Assembly: GCA_003952965.2 (NCBI GenBank)
Contig: CM025850.1
Coordinates: forward strand, 22,108,123 to 22,172,122
Source: Morella rubra
Taxonomy: Eukaryota > Streptophyta > Magnoliopsida > Fagales > Myricaceae
Direction: 5' to 3'
DNA length: 64,000 nucleotides
Shown here one piece after another: positions 25,105-36,190 of the stretch. The notes under the pieces were generated by a model. The model made no database searches and was not told the DNA's origin. It was given only the letters and a program-made list of their open reading frames with translations. Both the position numbers and the translations under genes were made by a program. The first letter of the stretch is position 1, and every line of letters starts with the position of its first letter.

Positions 25105-25322
25105 AAACTTTCCGTCACCAAAAGATTAACTTTTAGTGACAACAATTTTATTTCATCACAAATAAAACCTTTAGTGACGAAATTGGTGACGAAAAGTAAT
25201 TTCTCACGAAAAAACCTTTTTGGTGACGAAAATAGCATTTTGTCACTAAAAATTGACTTTTAGTGACGAAATTCAATTCGTCACCGAAAATTTCGTCACT
25301 AAAAGTCAATTTTCTAGTAGTG
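25105..25322. repeat. CACTA terminal repeat and TTTAGTGACGAAA subterminal repeats
   Basis: At least eight copies of TTTAGTGACRAAA or its complement TTTCGTCACTAAA alternate in orientation, ending in TTTTCTAGTAGTG at 25310-25322. The outer part can fold as one long hairpin (TTTTAGTGACGAAA at 25258-25271 with TTTCGTCACTAAAA at 25291-25304). Confidence 0.85.
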
Positions 25323-27540
25323 AAGATAGGATACATACAGTTGATTGGGAATAGGTTAATTGTGAATCGAAGCTCAGCTCCCTACTCTCTTCGATAAAGA
25401 AGAAATGCCAAAAGCCTTTCCCCAAAGCAATCTGGAAAAATAAAAAACACAGAGAACTACTTTCAAAACCACGAAGCACAATCCAAGAGCTAAAACCAAC
25501 GCATAAACATAGAAACCAAATAATTACAAAAACGCTTGAACATTAAAATCACTTGCATAGGCCAATGATCGCCAACTACCACCAAACCAATAGTACGTCC
25601 CCATTTGGACCTCAAGAACACCAACTTTACAGCCAACCCAATAATAGCAGTTGCAAGTCAAATACACATCTCGAGGTCACAAAAGCACAAACAGGAAAAT
25701 GTTGTAGCCTTCGCCATATTTTCTCTACCTCTAGTGATTTTGGAGTGACAAACGAGAGAACGAAAAATAAGCAGCAAAGTTCGAGAGAGAGAAATAAAAC
25801 ATTAAGTACATAGTCAATCCCTCAAATGGGATTTATTAAGGCGTAAACACACTCCGGAGTCAAACCCCAAAAAAGATGTGACAAAAAGATACAAAGGCTC
25901 AAGCAGATTAAATAATATGGAGGTTCAGAAACTAACCCCATGTAAACAAACAAGAAATTACAGACAAAAAGGAATAATAATAAAAAAAGGTGAAAACTTA
26001 TTGGAAAGAAAGTAATTATCAACGAGAGGAAAACTCACCCACCTGCTAATATTCAAAAACAGTGTCGAATTCACTCCCCATTTCCTGCGTTGTTAAAGGC
26101 TAACCTCCAAAAGTACTACCTCTTCCTCCCCTAAATTTTGAGAGCTAGAATGATTCAAAACAGGAAGAAACAAAGATCGATTTCCTTTAGATCCACATAA
26201 AGAGTGAGATCGAGAGAGGTCCAAAAATGTTCAAGAGAGTGAGAGAAATGGCAGAGGATGTGAGAGCCTTCAAGCTAGTGAGAGTGAAGAGTAGTCATTT
26301 TTTGTTTTGGGAGAACATTCGACGGGTCAAGTTTGAGATCGGGAGATGCTAGGAAAGAAGATTCACCACTTTTAAAAAAATAAGCCTCTTTCTAGAAAGT
26401 AGAGTCATATTTTACATTGGACCAAATCCAGTTTCCATTGACCGTGTTTTCAGGGAGCATCCAAACACTGGAAAGTGAGTAAAGTGCTTTACAAAACGAA
26501 AATTACAGGGAAATAAACGGACCTTTAGTAGGTAACCATTTCACAAATCATATCTGAATTTATGATTTTTCAAATTTACCTACTTGTCAATTACTTATTT
26601 ATCAATCATATTTTATTCGATTCTAAAAATAATAAGTGCTACTATGAAAACATATTTGTTATTATTCTTTTAAAAAAATTCATTTAAGGGAATATCGTAA
26701 GTAGTATAGTGATCATTTTTTTAAAAAAATTACACATTATACGAGTTCCAGTGGACAATTCTTCACTTATTTCTGTCCCTAATAGTCGTGTACCATATCC
26801 TATTACCATTGAAAATGAATTGTACATAATTTCTAAAGAGGTAAAGCTTTTGATATTGTGGGATCTAAACTATCTATTAATTAAGGCGTAAATGTATCTA
26901 CAGTTTTTGTGATAAAAAAAGTTACAAATTAGTCTTTGTGATAAGATTTCTATTAAAAGCACGTTCCTTTGTTCATCTTCGGCTCTTTCCTTTATGGCAT
27001 ATGCAATGATCTACGAGATCTACTTGAGCAAGTAACATGCTATATGTAGATCTATTTTAATGTTTTTAAAAGATATTGCTTTTTACCGTTTGCAGTTAAG
27101 TCAAGTGGAAGAGGGGGCAGGGAAAAGGCTCTTGAAGCTAAAGAGTAGGACCCTCTAAATGAAGTGGCAGAAATAAAAAAAGGTTCCTCCACTTTGAGTA
27201 TTTCTGATGAATCAGCGTTCCGCTAGAACTCGAGGAACTGGTCTTGTTGTAATATTCTTCTTCTTCCATGTCTCTACGCCAGGATCTCTATGGGCTGAAG
27301 ACACTCTGACGCTCAACTCAAAGGGTGACAAAATTTTAGCAATCCTATTCGATTGGCTTACCTTCTTTCTCCCTTATAGGTATTAATATCTGCTCCATCA
27401 TTAGAGAATTGGCACGAGGGACAACGGAGCCCCAGCCCTCAAAATCAGTGAAAAAAAAAAAGCTCTTTGATGAAAGGATAGATTTTGTCCATGAGTTTCT
27501 ATTTTTGCCCCAAAAAAACTATTCTGTTTTACTCACTAAT
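25323..27540. other. Gene-free region
   Basis: No coding region supported. A transposon-like end GGTCCGTTTATTTCCCTGTA (minus strand, 26523-26504) resembles the termini at 15972 and 17314. The rest is AT-rich with no conserved motif that I recognise; a poly-A stretch occurs at 27451-27461. Confidence 0.45.
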
Positions 27541-27558
27541 ATCTTCATCTTTTTTTTC

Positions 27559-27786
27559 CTAATCAACGGACAACAAAACGCCATCAGAAGCGTCGTGAAC
27601 ATCAATGATATCAAAAGGCAGCATATCGAGCCTAATAAGTCCAACATGCTGTCTCGCACACCATTTAGCTAAACGATGGGCTACTTCGTTTCCTTCCCAT
27701 GGAGTCCAGACAAATTTCCATTCTTGATGGAGCTCCAACAGGCTACAAATAGTTTCCACCTCACCTGCGATATCCCAATCTGCCAC
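27559..27786 (-). pseudogene. RNase H (RVT_3) fragment of a non-LTR retrotransposon
   Basis: The 75-residue frame reads CSLLELHQEWKFVWTPWEGN then EVAHRLAKWCARQHVGLIRL, which is the C-terminal RNase H signature (xxVxREGNxxAHxLAK) of plant LINE polyproteins and their domesticated relatives. A T-run at 27549-27556 (A-run in the element sense) follows. The upstream part is not recognisable, so this is a 5'-truncated fragment. Confidence 0.7.
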
Positions 27787-28039
27787 TCGCGCACGACCAT
27801 GAATTTCACTAATATCTAATTTTTACTGATTTGTGCTCTTAGGAAACAGGGAACTCGCGAGTCATGAGCCTCTAAGGCATGAACAAAAGTGATTTGGCAC
27901 AAACATAATAAACCTTCAGACCAGTAATGCTCCACTTCAAAGTACCTTATAGTCTTCTAAATCATTCATCAAGCTCCAAGGGCATGAAGTATTTCCCATC
28001 TATGAGATAAGTCCCAATGGTCAGACGAACTGCCCAGAC

Positions 28040-28602
28040 TGATAGTTTATGCGGAATTAAACTAAATAAATAACATGTTTTCAACAAAACATCAATCAGG
28101 ATTATAATTGCAATTGCGGATTCGATTACTTACCTTGATATAGTAATTCGGGAATCCACAAGTTTCAACCCGCTTCACGATCCAATCCAAAGCTCCAACG
28201 ATTCAGAATAGAATAGCAACACAAATGTCTTGCCTCCTAAGGGATTTATGTCACTCTCTCATTTTAGGGATTTCTCTAATAGGTTCTGATGGCCAACCCC
28301 TTGAATATAACAGTTATATTTATAGGCCTTGGGAAACCCTAGAGAGAGCATAAGACATAGGATCCTTAGGGATCTCAAATTCCAGCCGTAGGATTAAACT
28401 GAAGAACTCTTCTTCTAATAAAATTAGGGCTTCTACTAATTACAATCAAGTCCATCAACATATTGTAATTGACCCTGAAATTTGAGATTATTGCAAATAT
28501 GCCCCTTTTACATACAATTAATTCCTTCCACCAAACTATATTCCATATGAGATATTAGGACTGGATTAATCATTTGGTTATCGAGGGCACATAATTCTAA
28601 CA
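28040..28602 (-). repeat. 3' LTR of the young Copia element
   Basis: Minus strand TGTTAGAATTATGTGCCC at 28602 to CATAAACTATCA at 28040; same length as the 34403-34965 copy. Confidence 0.95.
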
Positions 28603-28613
28603 ATCTCCCACTT
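28603..28613 (-). promoter_or_regulatory. Polypurine tract
   Basis: Minus strand AAGTGGGAGAT immediately before the 3' LTR start; the usual plus-strand priming site. Confidence 0.8.
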
Positions 28614-29366
28614 GCCCTCAGAACCAAATATCACCGTCACGTCCCTATCTCATGTAAACCTTGATTTCTTAGTTCACAACTCAGTTGGACCACAAAACAA
28701 TTTTGAAATATATATAATATACTTTTATGTATTCAAAAATAGTTTTGTAAAACACACCGGCCGGATTTCTTTTGGTCCAACACTTATATGAACATTAACT
28801 GAATATACTGTCTCTCCAAGAGACTGGTGGATTCCTTGTTGAGCATTCATACAACTCATCCATCACGCACACAACCCAACATGTCCGTATATAGTCCTGA
28901 ATGGACATCACCGGTTGACAACGTCAAAGTATGTGTACATAATAAATGAATAAATACAAACCTCTCAGGTCTAAGGACAATACCGAATTGTGATAGAACA
29001 ACCTTTAACCTGACAGTGATCATTTTCCAAAAGGCGTTCTTTATCGGATCCTGTTCAGTGTATGTACCTATTACATGACACCCACTTGTCTGCTTAAGGT
29101 CATACCTCAATGATGGAATCAATCATTCTCCGCACAACAAGTGTAGACTTTATGACACAAAAGTCTAGAACAATTTCAGGCTTACAAGGAACTGAAAAAT
29201 CATTATTCCCTGCCTTTGATTCATTAATCTCTAGCATGATTTTTCTACAATGTTGCCTGAACAAATTTACATACATAACATCTCATGTTACGTATAAACC
29301 CATAACAACAATAATATATGTGAAAAACAAATAAACTTTTATTATCAAATAATAAAGGAAAAATCG

Positions 29367-32269
29367 TCAAACCCAATCATACATATATCTCAAACCCATA
29401 TCCTTAATATGTTTCTCAAACACTTTCTGAGATAAAGGCTTTGTAAATGGATCAGCTAAATTATCAGCTGATGCAACCTTCACCATTGTGATATCACCTC
29501 TTGATATGATATCACGTATTAGGTGAAAACGACGTTCTATGTGCTTCGTCCTTTGATGAGACCTTGGTTCCACTGCCTGTGCAATTGCACCATTGTTATC
29601 GCAGTATAAGGAAATAGGCGCCTCAATCGAAGGGACAACTTCAAGTTCTTGAATGAACTTGCGAATCCACACAGCTTCCTTTGCAGCTTCACTTGCAGCA
29701 ACATATTCTGCCTCAGTTGTAGAATCAGCAGTAGTACTTTGCTTGAAACTTCTCCAACTGAATGCTCCTTTGCCAAGAAGGAACACAAACCCGGATGTTG
29801 ATCTTCTATCATCAATGTCTGATTGAAAATCCGAATCTGTATATCCCTGGACAGTCAGATCCTCACTACCATACACTAAGAAATAGTGTTTTGTATTTCT
29901 CAAATACCTGAGGATATGTTTTACTGCTGACCAATGTTCTGGACCTGGATTGGATTGGTATCTACTCACAACGCTAACTGCGTGACTGATATCAGGTCTA
30001 GTACAAAGCATAGCATACATGAGACTCCCTACAGCCGAAGCATAATGGCAGTTACTCATCTTCTCTCTTTCTTCAGGTGTTTTTGGACACATCTGCTTAG
30101 AGAGATGAATTCCATGTCTAAAGGGTAGAAACCCTTTCTTGGAATTTACCATGCTAAATCTAGCCAATATCCTGTCAATATAATTGACCTGTGAGAGACC
30201 CAATAATCTCTTCTTTCGGTCTCTAAACACTTTGATCCCGAGTATGTAGGATGCTTCCCCAAGGTCTTTCATTGAAAATTGGTTAGACAACCACATTTTC
30301 ACAGATGACAAAGCCCCTACATCATTCCCAATGAGTAGTATGTCATCTACATAAAGAACCAAAAAGGTGATAGCACTCCCACTAACCTTCTTGTAGACAC
30401 AAGGTTCATCCATGTTTTGTGAGAAACCAAACATTTTGATTGACTCATTAAAACGGATGTTCCAACAACGTGATGCTTGTTTTAGGCCATAAATGGATTT
30501 CTCCAATTGCACACTTTTGATTCATTTTCCTGAGATATGAAACCTCTTGGCTGGTCCATATAAATTTCTTCATGGATGTACCCATTCAAGAATGCGGTTT
30601 TCACATCCATCTGCCATATCTCATAATCATAGTATGCTGCAATTGCCAACAGAATCCTTATGGACTTTAGCATAGCTACTGGTGAAAAGGTTTCCTCATA
30701 ATCAATACCAGCCTTTTGAGTATACCCTTTCGCTACCAGCCTAGCTTTAAAGGTCTCTACCTTTCCTGTTGGTCCAAGTTTCCTTTTGTAGACCCATTTG
30801 CAACCTATAGGCTTAATGCCTTCTGGTTTGTCTACCAAGGTCCATACCTTGTTGGAATACATGGAGTCCATCTCTGATTCCATGGCCACATGCCAATGCT
30901 TAGCATCTTTGTCTTTCACAGCCTCTGTATAATCACAAGGATCAATCTCCAGTCCCTCAGAATCCATTTGATAAATCTCATTTAACAAACTGAATTTTAC
31001 TGGAGGTCTTATAATCCTTTTACTACGACGAGGCTCCTGTGTCTCAACAGGTTCAGTTTGATCAGTGGGAATAATCACTTGATCATCATTATTCTCATTC
31101 TGCTCAGTCACTGTACTATCTCTTTGCTCATCAAGAGCAACTCTACTCTCAGTTTCATTCAAACTATAATCCTCTTCAAGAAAAGTAGCATTCCTGCTAA
31201 CAAACACTTTGTTTTCATTTGGATTATAGAAGTAGAAACCAGTAGTCATTTTGGGATAGCCTACAAATAGGCACCTATCAGTCCTTGATCCCAGCTTATC
31301 CACATTAAACCTTTTAACATGAGCTGGACAACCCCATATCTTAATATGATTTAGGCTTGGCTTCTTGCCAGTCCATAACTCATATGGGGTATTAGGAACT
31401 GATTTTGTAGGGATCCTGTTTAACAAGTAAACAGCGGTCTCCAAAGCATGTCCCCAAAATGATATGGGCAACTCAGATATGCTCATCATGGAACGAACCA
31501 TATCCAATAGGGTTCTATTCCTTCTTTCTGCAACACCATTGTGTTGTGGTGTGCCTGGTGGTGTGAGTTGAGATATGATTCCATGATCTTTAAGATAAAC
31601 TTTAAAATCATCCAAGAGGTATTCGCCTCCCCTATCGGAGCGAATCATTTTAATGGACTTTCCAATCTGTTTCTCAACTTCATTGTGGAATTCCTTGAAC
31701 TTTTCAAAGGATTCCGATTTATGCTTCATCAGGTATAGATAACCATACCTGGAATAATCATCAATGAAAGTAATGAAATAAGAGAAACCTCCTCTTGCCA
31801 TATGGTTGAAGGGACCACAAACATCAGTATGTATTAATCCTAATACTTCTGTGGCTCTAATTCCTTTTCCTGTAAAAGGACTTTTGGTCATCTTTCCTTG
31901 TAAGCAGGGCTCACAGATTGGATAGGGCTCAATTTTCAGAAATTGCAATGGCCCATCCCTTACCAATCTATTGATCCTATCAATATTGGCATGACCAAGT
32001 CTTAGATGCCACAAGTAAGTTGGATTAACATCCCTTTTCCTCTTAAGGGATAACACACTGGAATCATCATTCTCAATATTATTCAAAGAATTATCAACAT
32101 TCAAAAGATAAAGACCATCATAAATAATTCCAGAAGCAACAAATTTATTTTGAAATTTAATAACAAGCTTGGAATTGAAAAGAAATGAATATCCAGATAA
32201 AGCAAGTTTTGAAACAGAAATCAAATTTCTACGAACTTCTGGAACATAAAGACAGTCTTCTAGAATCAA
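29367..32269 (-). pseudogene. Copia pol (GAG-pre, integrase, reverse transcriptase, RNase H), single frameshift
   Basis: 32269-30482: [23 protein letters not shown]-pre-integrase zinc site ([11 protein letters not shown] ... CEPCLQGK), integrase core with [27 protein letters not shown] and [12 protein letters not shown], then the RVT_2 reverse transcriptase ([39 protein letters not shown]). A one-base loss near 30505 moves the frame; 30512-29367 continues RT with LVLYVDDILLIGND and ends with RNase H (TTEAEYVAASEAAKEAVWIR, LYCDNNGAIAQAVEPRSHQR, HIERRFHLIRD) and a stop at 29367. Apart from that shift pol is open over about 960 residues. Confidence 0.93.
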
Positions 32270-32289
32270 AATTCTATTATTAGATAATT

Positions 32290-32963
32290 CTAAACTAAAA
32301 ACTCCGATGGCGTCGCTGCAACAGTTGCACCCGTCCCCATCTTAAGGATCAGCTCCCCTTCATGGAACAGCACCCCAATCCAACCCCTCCCCACCCGCTC
32401 CCTCCCCTTCAGCTGACTGCAACATATTGACTCTGACATGTCATCAATTAAGGACAAACTGATTAAAAGAATCAGGCAGAGATGAAAGAATGGCATCAAC
32501 TTTTGTGTCACCATCCATCTCAGCTCCCAAAAATCCAGTTCATTGATGAAAGAAATCATCTTCAAGACATGTTCCGAACTGGGCTCCCTTCCACCATTTT
32601 GGTGGACATCAGATTCTTCATAGCAGTCTGCCTAGCAGATCTGCTCTGCTCTCCAAACATTTCTTGGAGATGCAACATAGCGCCTGCAGCTGTAGCTATG
32701 CCCTCACAATCTTTCTGCAAAATATTTGAGATTGAGGCCATAATATAGCACTTTGCCATATTATCATCATCATGCCACTTGTTAAAGACTCTCTTTTCTT
32801 CCTCAGTGGCATTGTTCAGGGCAAGCTCAGGTGTCTCAGAGGTGAGAACATAACCGATCTTATCGGCTGAGAGAATAATCATAAGATTTCTCTTCCAATC
32901 AACATAATTCGGTCCTGTCAACCGATTGTCATCCAGAATCCTAGCCAAAGGATTAAAAGTCAT
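32290..32963 (-). pseudogene. Copia gag of the young element, frame-broken
   Basis: ATG at 32963 (MTFNPLARILDDNRLTGPNY) opens the UBN2/DUF4219-type gag; WKRNLMIILSADKIGYVLT and LQEMFGEQSRSARQTAMKNL follow. The frame shifts at about 32560 and then runs through ISFINELDFWELRWMVTQ to about 32290. The CCHC zinc knuckle expected before the protease is absent, and an unrelated-looking GC-rich stretch (32310-32410) sits in its place, so part of gag/protease has been replaced or deleted. Confidence 0.8.
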
Positions 32964-33577
32964 TTTGAATCTGCAAAACAATTTCACATATATATTTCCA
33001 TTAGATTCAGGTTTTTGAAATACTAATGGTACCACCCATTCAAATAATAAACAGATATATCAAATATATCGCAACAATGAGAAATATAACATTTATATTC
33101 ATGACATTCTAAATGGGTATCGAGAACCTCTACCTTACATGCAACAACAATCCCATTTTGGTTATCATTGTACATATCTTGTAAAGGCGAATAGCTACTA
33201 TTCATCAATATTTACATCATATGCAAAATATTTTAAAATATTTGTGATTCTCGATTTTCTTTTGGCCTACCTAAATAAACACATCTTATACTATTTTAGT
33301 ACTTGCGTTTATTTGGTTTGTGCATTCCATTATCTAAGTGTGTTCCAAATTCTTGTGAGTTTATGTCACTATTTTAGTAGACACTCCCACTGAGATGTAG
33401 ACACTTATCTTCCCAAGAGATAAACAAGAAAATTTTACGAAATTAAAATCGGTCTTATCCATTTTGGCTTCAACCAATTTTAATCAAGTAAAAACTCCTA
33501 TTTATTGATAATAGAGACCATAGGAAAAATTACAATAATTAATCCTATTCAGCACCCAAAATTGGAAGAAAAAATTT

Positions 33578-33579
<2 letters not shown>

Positions 33580-33611
<32 letters not shown>

Positions 33612-33868
33612 GGTCGGTCAACCGTTGACCGTTGACCGGTCAAATCGGTCAACCGGGCCAGACGGTCAAACCGGTCGGACCAGACCGGTCAGACCGGTCC
33701 AGCCCCGGACCGGTCAGACCGGTCCAGCTTGGTGCGTGGGCTGGGTTCACAACCCAGCCCGGCCCAAGTATTGGGTGGGCTCCGAGCCCACCCATCCCGC
33801 GAGTTGGGCTGGGCTCCGAGCCCAGCCAACCCTTGGGTTGGGCTGGGTTATAACCCAGCCCAATACTT

Positions 33869-33914
<46 letters not shown>

Positions 33915-34150
33915 ACCCAGCCCAACTTTTGGGCTGGGCTTCTAGCCTTGGGCCGGGTAGGGCAACTGTTGCCCTACCCGAGGCCCAAGCATTTGACCCA
34001 GGGCATCTCAATGCCCTGGGCGCCGCTGGCCCCTTGCAGGAATGCAAGGTTGGCCTGCGGCCAGCCTCCACGGCTGGCGCCATCCGGCCAGCCACCGGCC
34101 GGAATGGCGCCGGCCAGACTCCGGCGTCACTGTTCATCACGTGAACAGTG

Positions 34151-34176
<26 letters not shown>
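33580..34176 (-). repeat. Hairpin array between homopolymer tracts in the Copia leader
   Basis: Plus-strand T runs of 31 (33580-33610), 43 (33871-33913) and 26 (34151-34176) bases are A runs in the element's RNA sense. Between them is GC-rich DNA made almost wholly of consecutive inverted repeats: 33738-33760 (10-bp stem, 3-nt loop), 33772-33794 (10, 3), 33803-33830, 33838-33863 (26-bp perfect palindrome), 33916-33938 (10, 3), 33947-33989 (19 pairs, 2-nt bulge), 33997-34020 (10, 4), 34025-34065, 34060-34078, 34072-34115, and 34128-34150 (9, 5). The 33610-33730 part is a CCGGTCAGA-type array. The long phenylalanine- or lysine-rich frames here are not genes. Confidence 0.9.
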
Positions 34177-34181
<5 letters not shown>

Positions 34182-34389
34182 AAATAAAAACATGCCAAAC
34201 GTTACTGTTCATAACTCACAAAATTTTATAGAACAAAAACCGTGAACAGTAAACGAATTGTCATACAATAAAATTATGTACTATTCATAATAGTGCGTGA
34301 ACAGTAATTAGAAAGGGTTTTGGCTTTTGATTCTCAATCAAAAATTAGCAAGGTTCATATAATCCAACAATTGCAATCATACGAACCTG

Positions 34390-34401
34390 GCTCTGATACC
34401 A
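34390..34401 (-). promoter_or_regulatory. Primer-binding site (tRNA-Met type)
   Basis: Minus strand TGGTATCAGAGC, one base inside the 5' LTR; an exact match to the usual plant Copia site. Confidence 0.92.
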
Positions 34402-34402
34402 C

Positions 34403-34965
34403 TGATAGTTTATGCGGAATTAAACTAAATAAATAACATGTTTTCAACAAAACATCTATCAGGATTATAATTGCAATTGCGGATTCGATTACTTACCTTG
34501 ATATAGTAATTCGGGAATCCACAAGTTTCAACCCGCTTCACGATCCAATCCAAAGCTCCAGCGATTCAGAATAAAATAGCAACACAAATGTCTTGCCTCC
34601 TAAGGGATTTATGTCACTCTCTCATGTTAGGGATTTCTCTAATAGGTTCTGATGGCCAACCCCTTGAATATAACAGTTATATTTATAGGCCTTGGGAAAC
34701 CCTAGAGAGAGCATGAGACATAGGATCCTTAGGGATCTCAAATTCCAGCCGTAGGATTAAACTGAAGAACTCTTCTTCTAATAAAATTAGGGCTTCTACT
34801 AATTACAATCAAGTCCATCAACATATTGTAATTGACCCTGAAATTTGAGATTATTGCAAATATACCCCTTTTACATACAATTAATTCCTTCCACCAAACT
34901 ATATTCCATATGAGATATTAGGACTGGGTTACTCGTTTGGTTATCTAGGGCACATAATTCTAACA
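34403..34965 (-). repeat. 5' LTR of the young Copia element
   Basis: Same 563-bp sequence as 28040-28602 with about 10 substitutions and no indel seen. Ends CA next to the PBS. Confidence 0.95.
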
Positions 34966-35379
34966 CATAGGCCCAGGAAAAATTCTCGGGAGATCACCCC
35001 AGCTCAACAAGATAAACAACTATAAATAACATTGGCGATAAGAAGGTATATATAATGCACATCAACGTCAAATTGCAATCCTCTGCAAAATAAATTGGCT
35101 TGCCACCACCATAACTTAGTACTAAAAACCAATCCAAGCAGAAATCATCGCATACAGAATTAAACTCGTCATCATGAGATCGCCATGACATGACTGAACC
35201 AAATGGGTTTACAAAATTTTACCAGATATGGTTCAAGAGAGTCGAATCCAAGAACAACATCAGCCAACTTCCCTTCAAAATCCACAGAACCAAACATCAG
35301 AATCATTACCAAAAAAACAAATTAGCAAATGCTCGTTAAACAAGACAAAAATGCTAAAGGCACGGCAAAACGTACATAC
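34966..35379 (-). other. Intron-like sequence downstream of the epimerase exon
   Basis: Begins with a GTATGT donor after the exon at 35380 and runs to the Copia LTR at 34965 without a second exon. No coding signal. Confidence 0.5.
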
Positions 35380-35494
35380 CATCTTTGTCAGGTACAGACA
35401 AGGAAGTGATGGTGCAGCCCAGGTTGGTGATCAGGACACGCATGGTTCCATTGTTGAGTTCGAAGAGCTCTGGGTGCGAGTTCTGATCTGCCAT
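35380..35494 (-). pseudogene. Aldose 1-epimerase (galactose mutarotase), isolated first exon
   Basis: Aldose 1-epimerases interconvert alpha and beta anomers of hexoses in the cytosol. The ATG at 35494 opens MADQNSHPELFELNNGTMRV then LITNLGCTITSLSVPDKD, which matches the conserved N-terminus of the plant enzyme, and ends at a GATG|GTATGT donor at 35380. A full enzyme has about 330-340 residues; only the first 38 are here. Reading on, the intron runs into the Copia element at 34965, and no second exon is seen between 27790 and 28039 on the other side of that element. I infer that the rest of the gene was lost in the rearrangement that also removed the Copia target duplication. It could still be a live gene with a very long first intron. 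Confidence 0.7.
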
Positions 35495-35499
35495 GGGAT

Positions 35500-36190
35500 T
35501 TTCTTTCAGAGAAGAGTCACTTTTGAGGAGTTCCAATTCTGAGCTGTGAGTTCAGAGAGAGAAGCCAAAGGATTTCACTTCGGTTAGGGGTGAATACCGA
35601 ATAAGATTCTATAAAAGCGACAAAGGCGGACAGATGACATCATCTTCCGACTGCTGAGTTGTAATTACTGCCAGTTACCTTCGTAGGTTACTAAAGTTTA
35701 TCCTCTGTAGTCTGTGCCACATCAGCTATGTTGACGAGATAAATACATGGATTTTTTAAAATTTCTGTAAAAAGAAAACGTCCATTTTGTAGAAAAAGAG
35801 TGTATAGACAAGCCTTTTACAAGTAGGAAATCAATGGGTCTAATTACCGGAAAAAAAAAGAACGTAATGGCCCACTTAGTAGACAAAGGGGCAAAAAACA
35901 CACGTTACATGATACAGAATGGACTCGAGGTCCAAGACCGAAACCCAGGTCCAAAACCTAATTTCGGCCCAAAAGAAAGGCTTGCAAACAATTGAGATCC
36001 TATATGCGTGAGATGCACGTGACGTGCTCTAAAGGTGTGGAACCTCACTGGTTAGTGGTTTGATCTTCCCAAAAGGATGGGAAAAGAGTAAAATCTTTTT
36101 CTCATTTTCCGTAAGTAGTTTTTTTTGGGAACTTTAGTTGCTCATAGAAGATAAAGATAAGGCCGTACTCCTTCAATAGATGACTAATAA
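35500..36190. other. Gene-free region upstream of the epimerase exon
   Basis: Would contain the promoter of the epimerase exon. No certain element was assigned and no coding region is seen. Confidence 0.4.

Larger units (their letters stand above)
19335..25322 (-). mobile_element. CACTA (En/Spm) DNA transposon, 3' half missing
   Basis: The right terminus reads CACTACTAGAAAA on the minus strand (25322-25310), the standard CACTA terminal repeat. Inward lie TTTAGTGACGAAA-type subterminal repeats (25105-25300), a dense array of CGATCGATCG palindromes (24066-25100, thinner clusters to 21380), an ORF of a plant transposon-protein family (23946-22688) and a TNP2-type transposase (21173-19335). The transposase stops abruptly at KVSGTKSHD near 19335, where Copia gag sequence in the other orientation begins; no left terminus exists. 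The three-base target duplication therefore cannot be tested. Confidence 0.88.
28040..34965 (-). mobile_element. Young Copia LTR retrotransposon, near complete
   Basis: Two 563-bp LTRs (28040-28602 and 34403-34965), PPT, PBS, gag and pol are in Copia order on the minus strand. Aligning the LTRs by eye gives about 10 differences, so insertion was recent. The coding part has at least three defects: a frame break and internal loss in gag (32290-32700) and a single-base shift in reverse transcriptase (about 30505). The leader between PBS and gag (34389-32964) is unusually long and holds the hairpin array. The five bases flanking the LTRs (CAGAC left, CATAG right) do not match, so no target-site duplication is visible. 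Confidence 0.95.

Noticed and set aside
29537-29815. A second minus-strand frame over the Copia RNase H
   Set aside because: Overlaps the real pol frame, which carries the conserved motifs.
33505-34245. Several long open frames rich in Phe/Lys and Pro/Gly across the hairpin array
   Set aside because: They arise from homopolymer tracts and CCCAGCC-type words, occur in all frames on both strands, and show no protein features.
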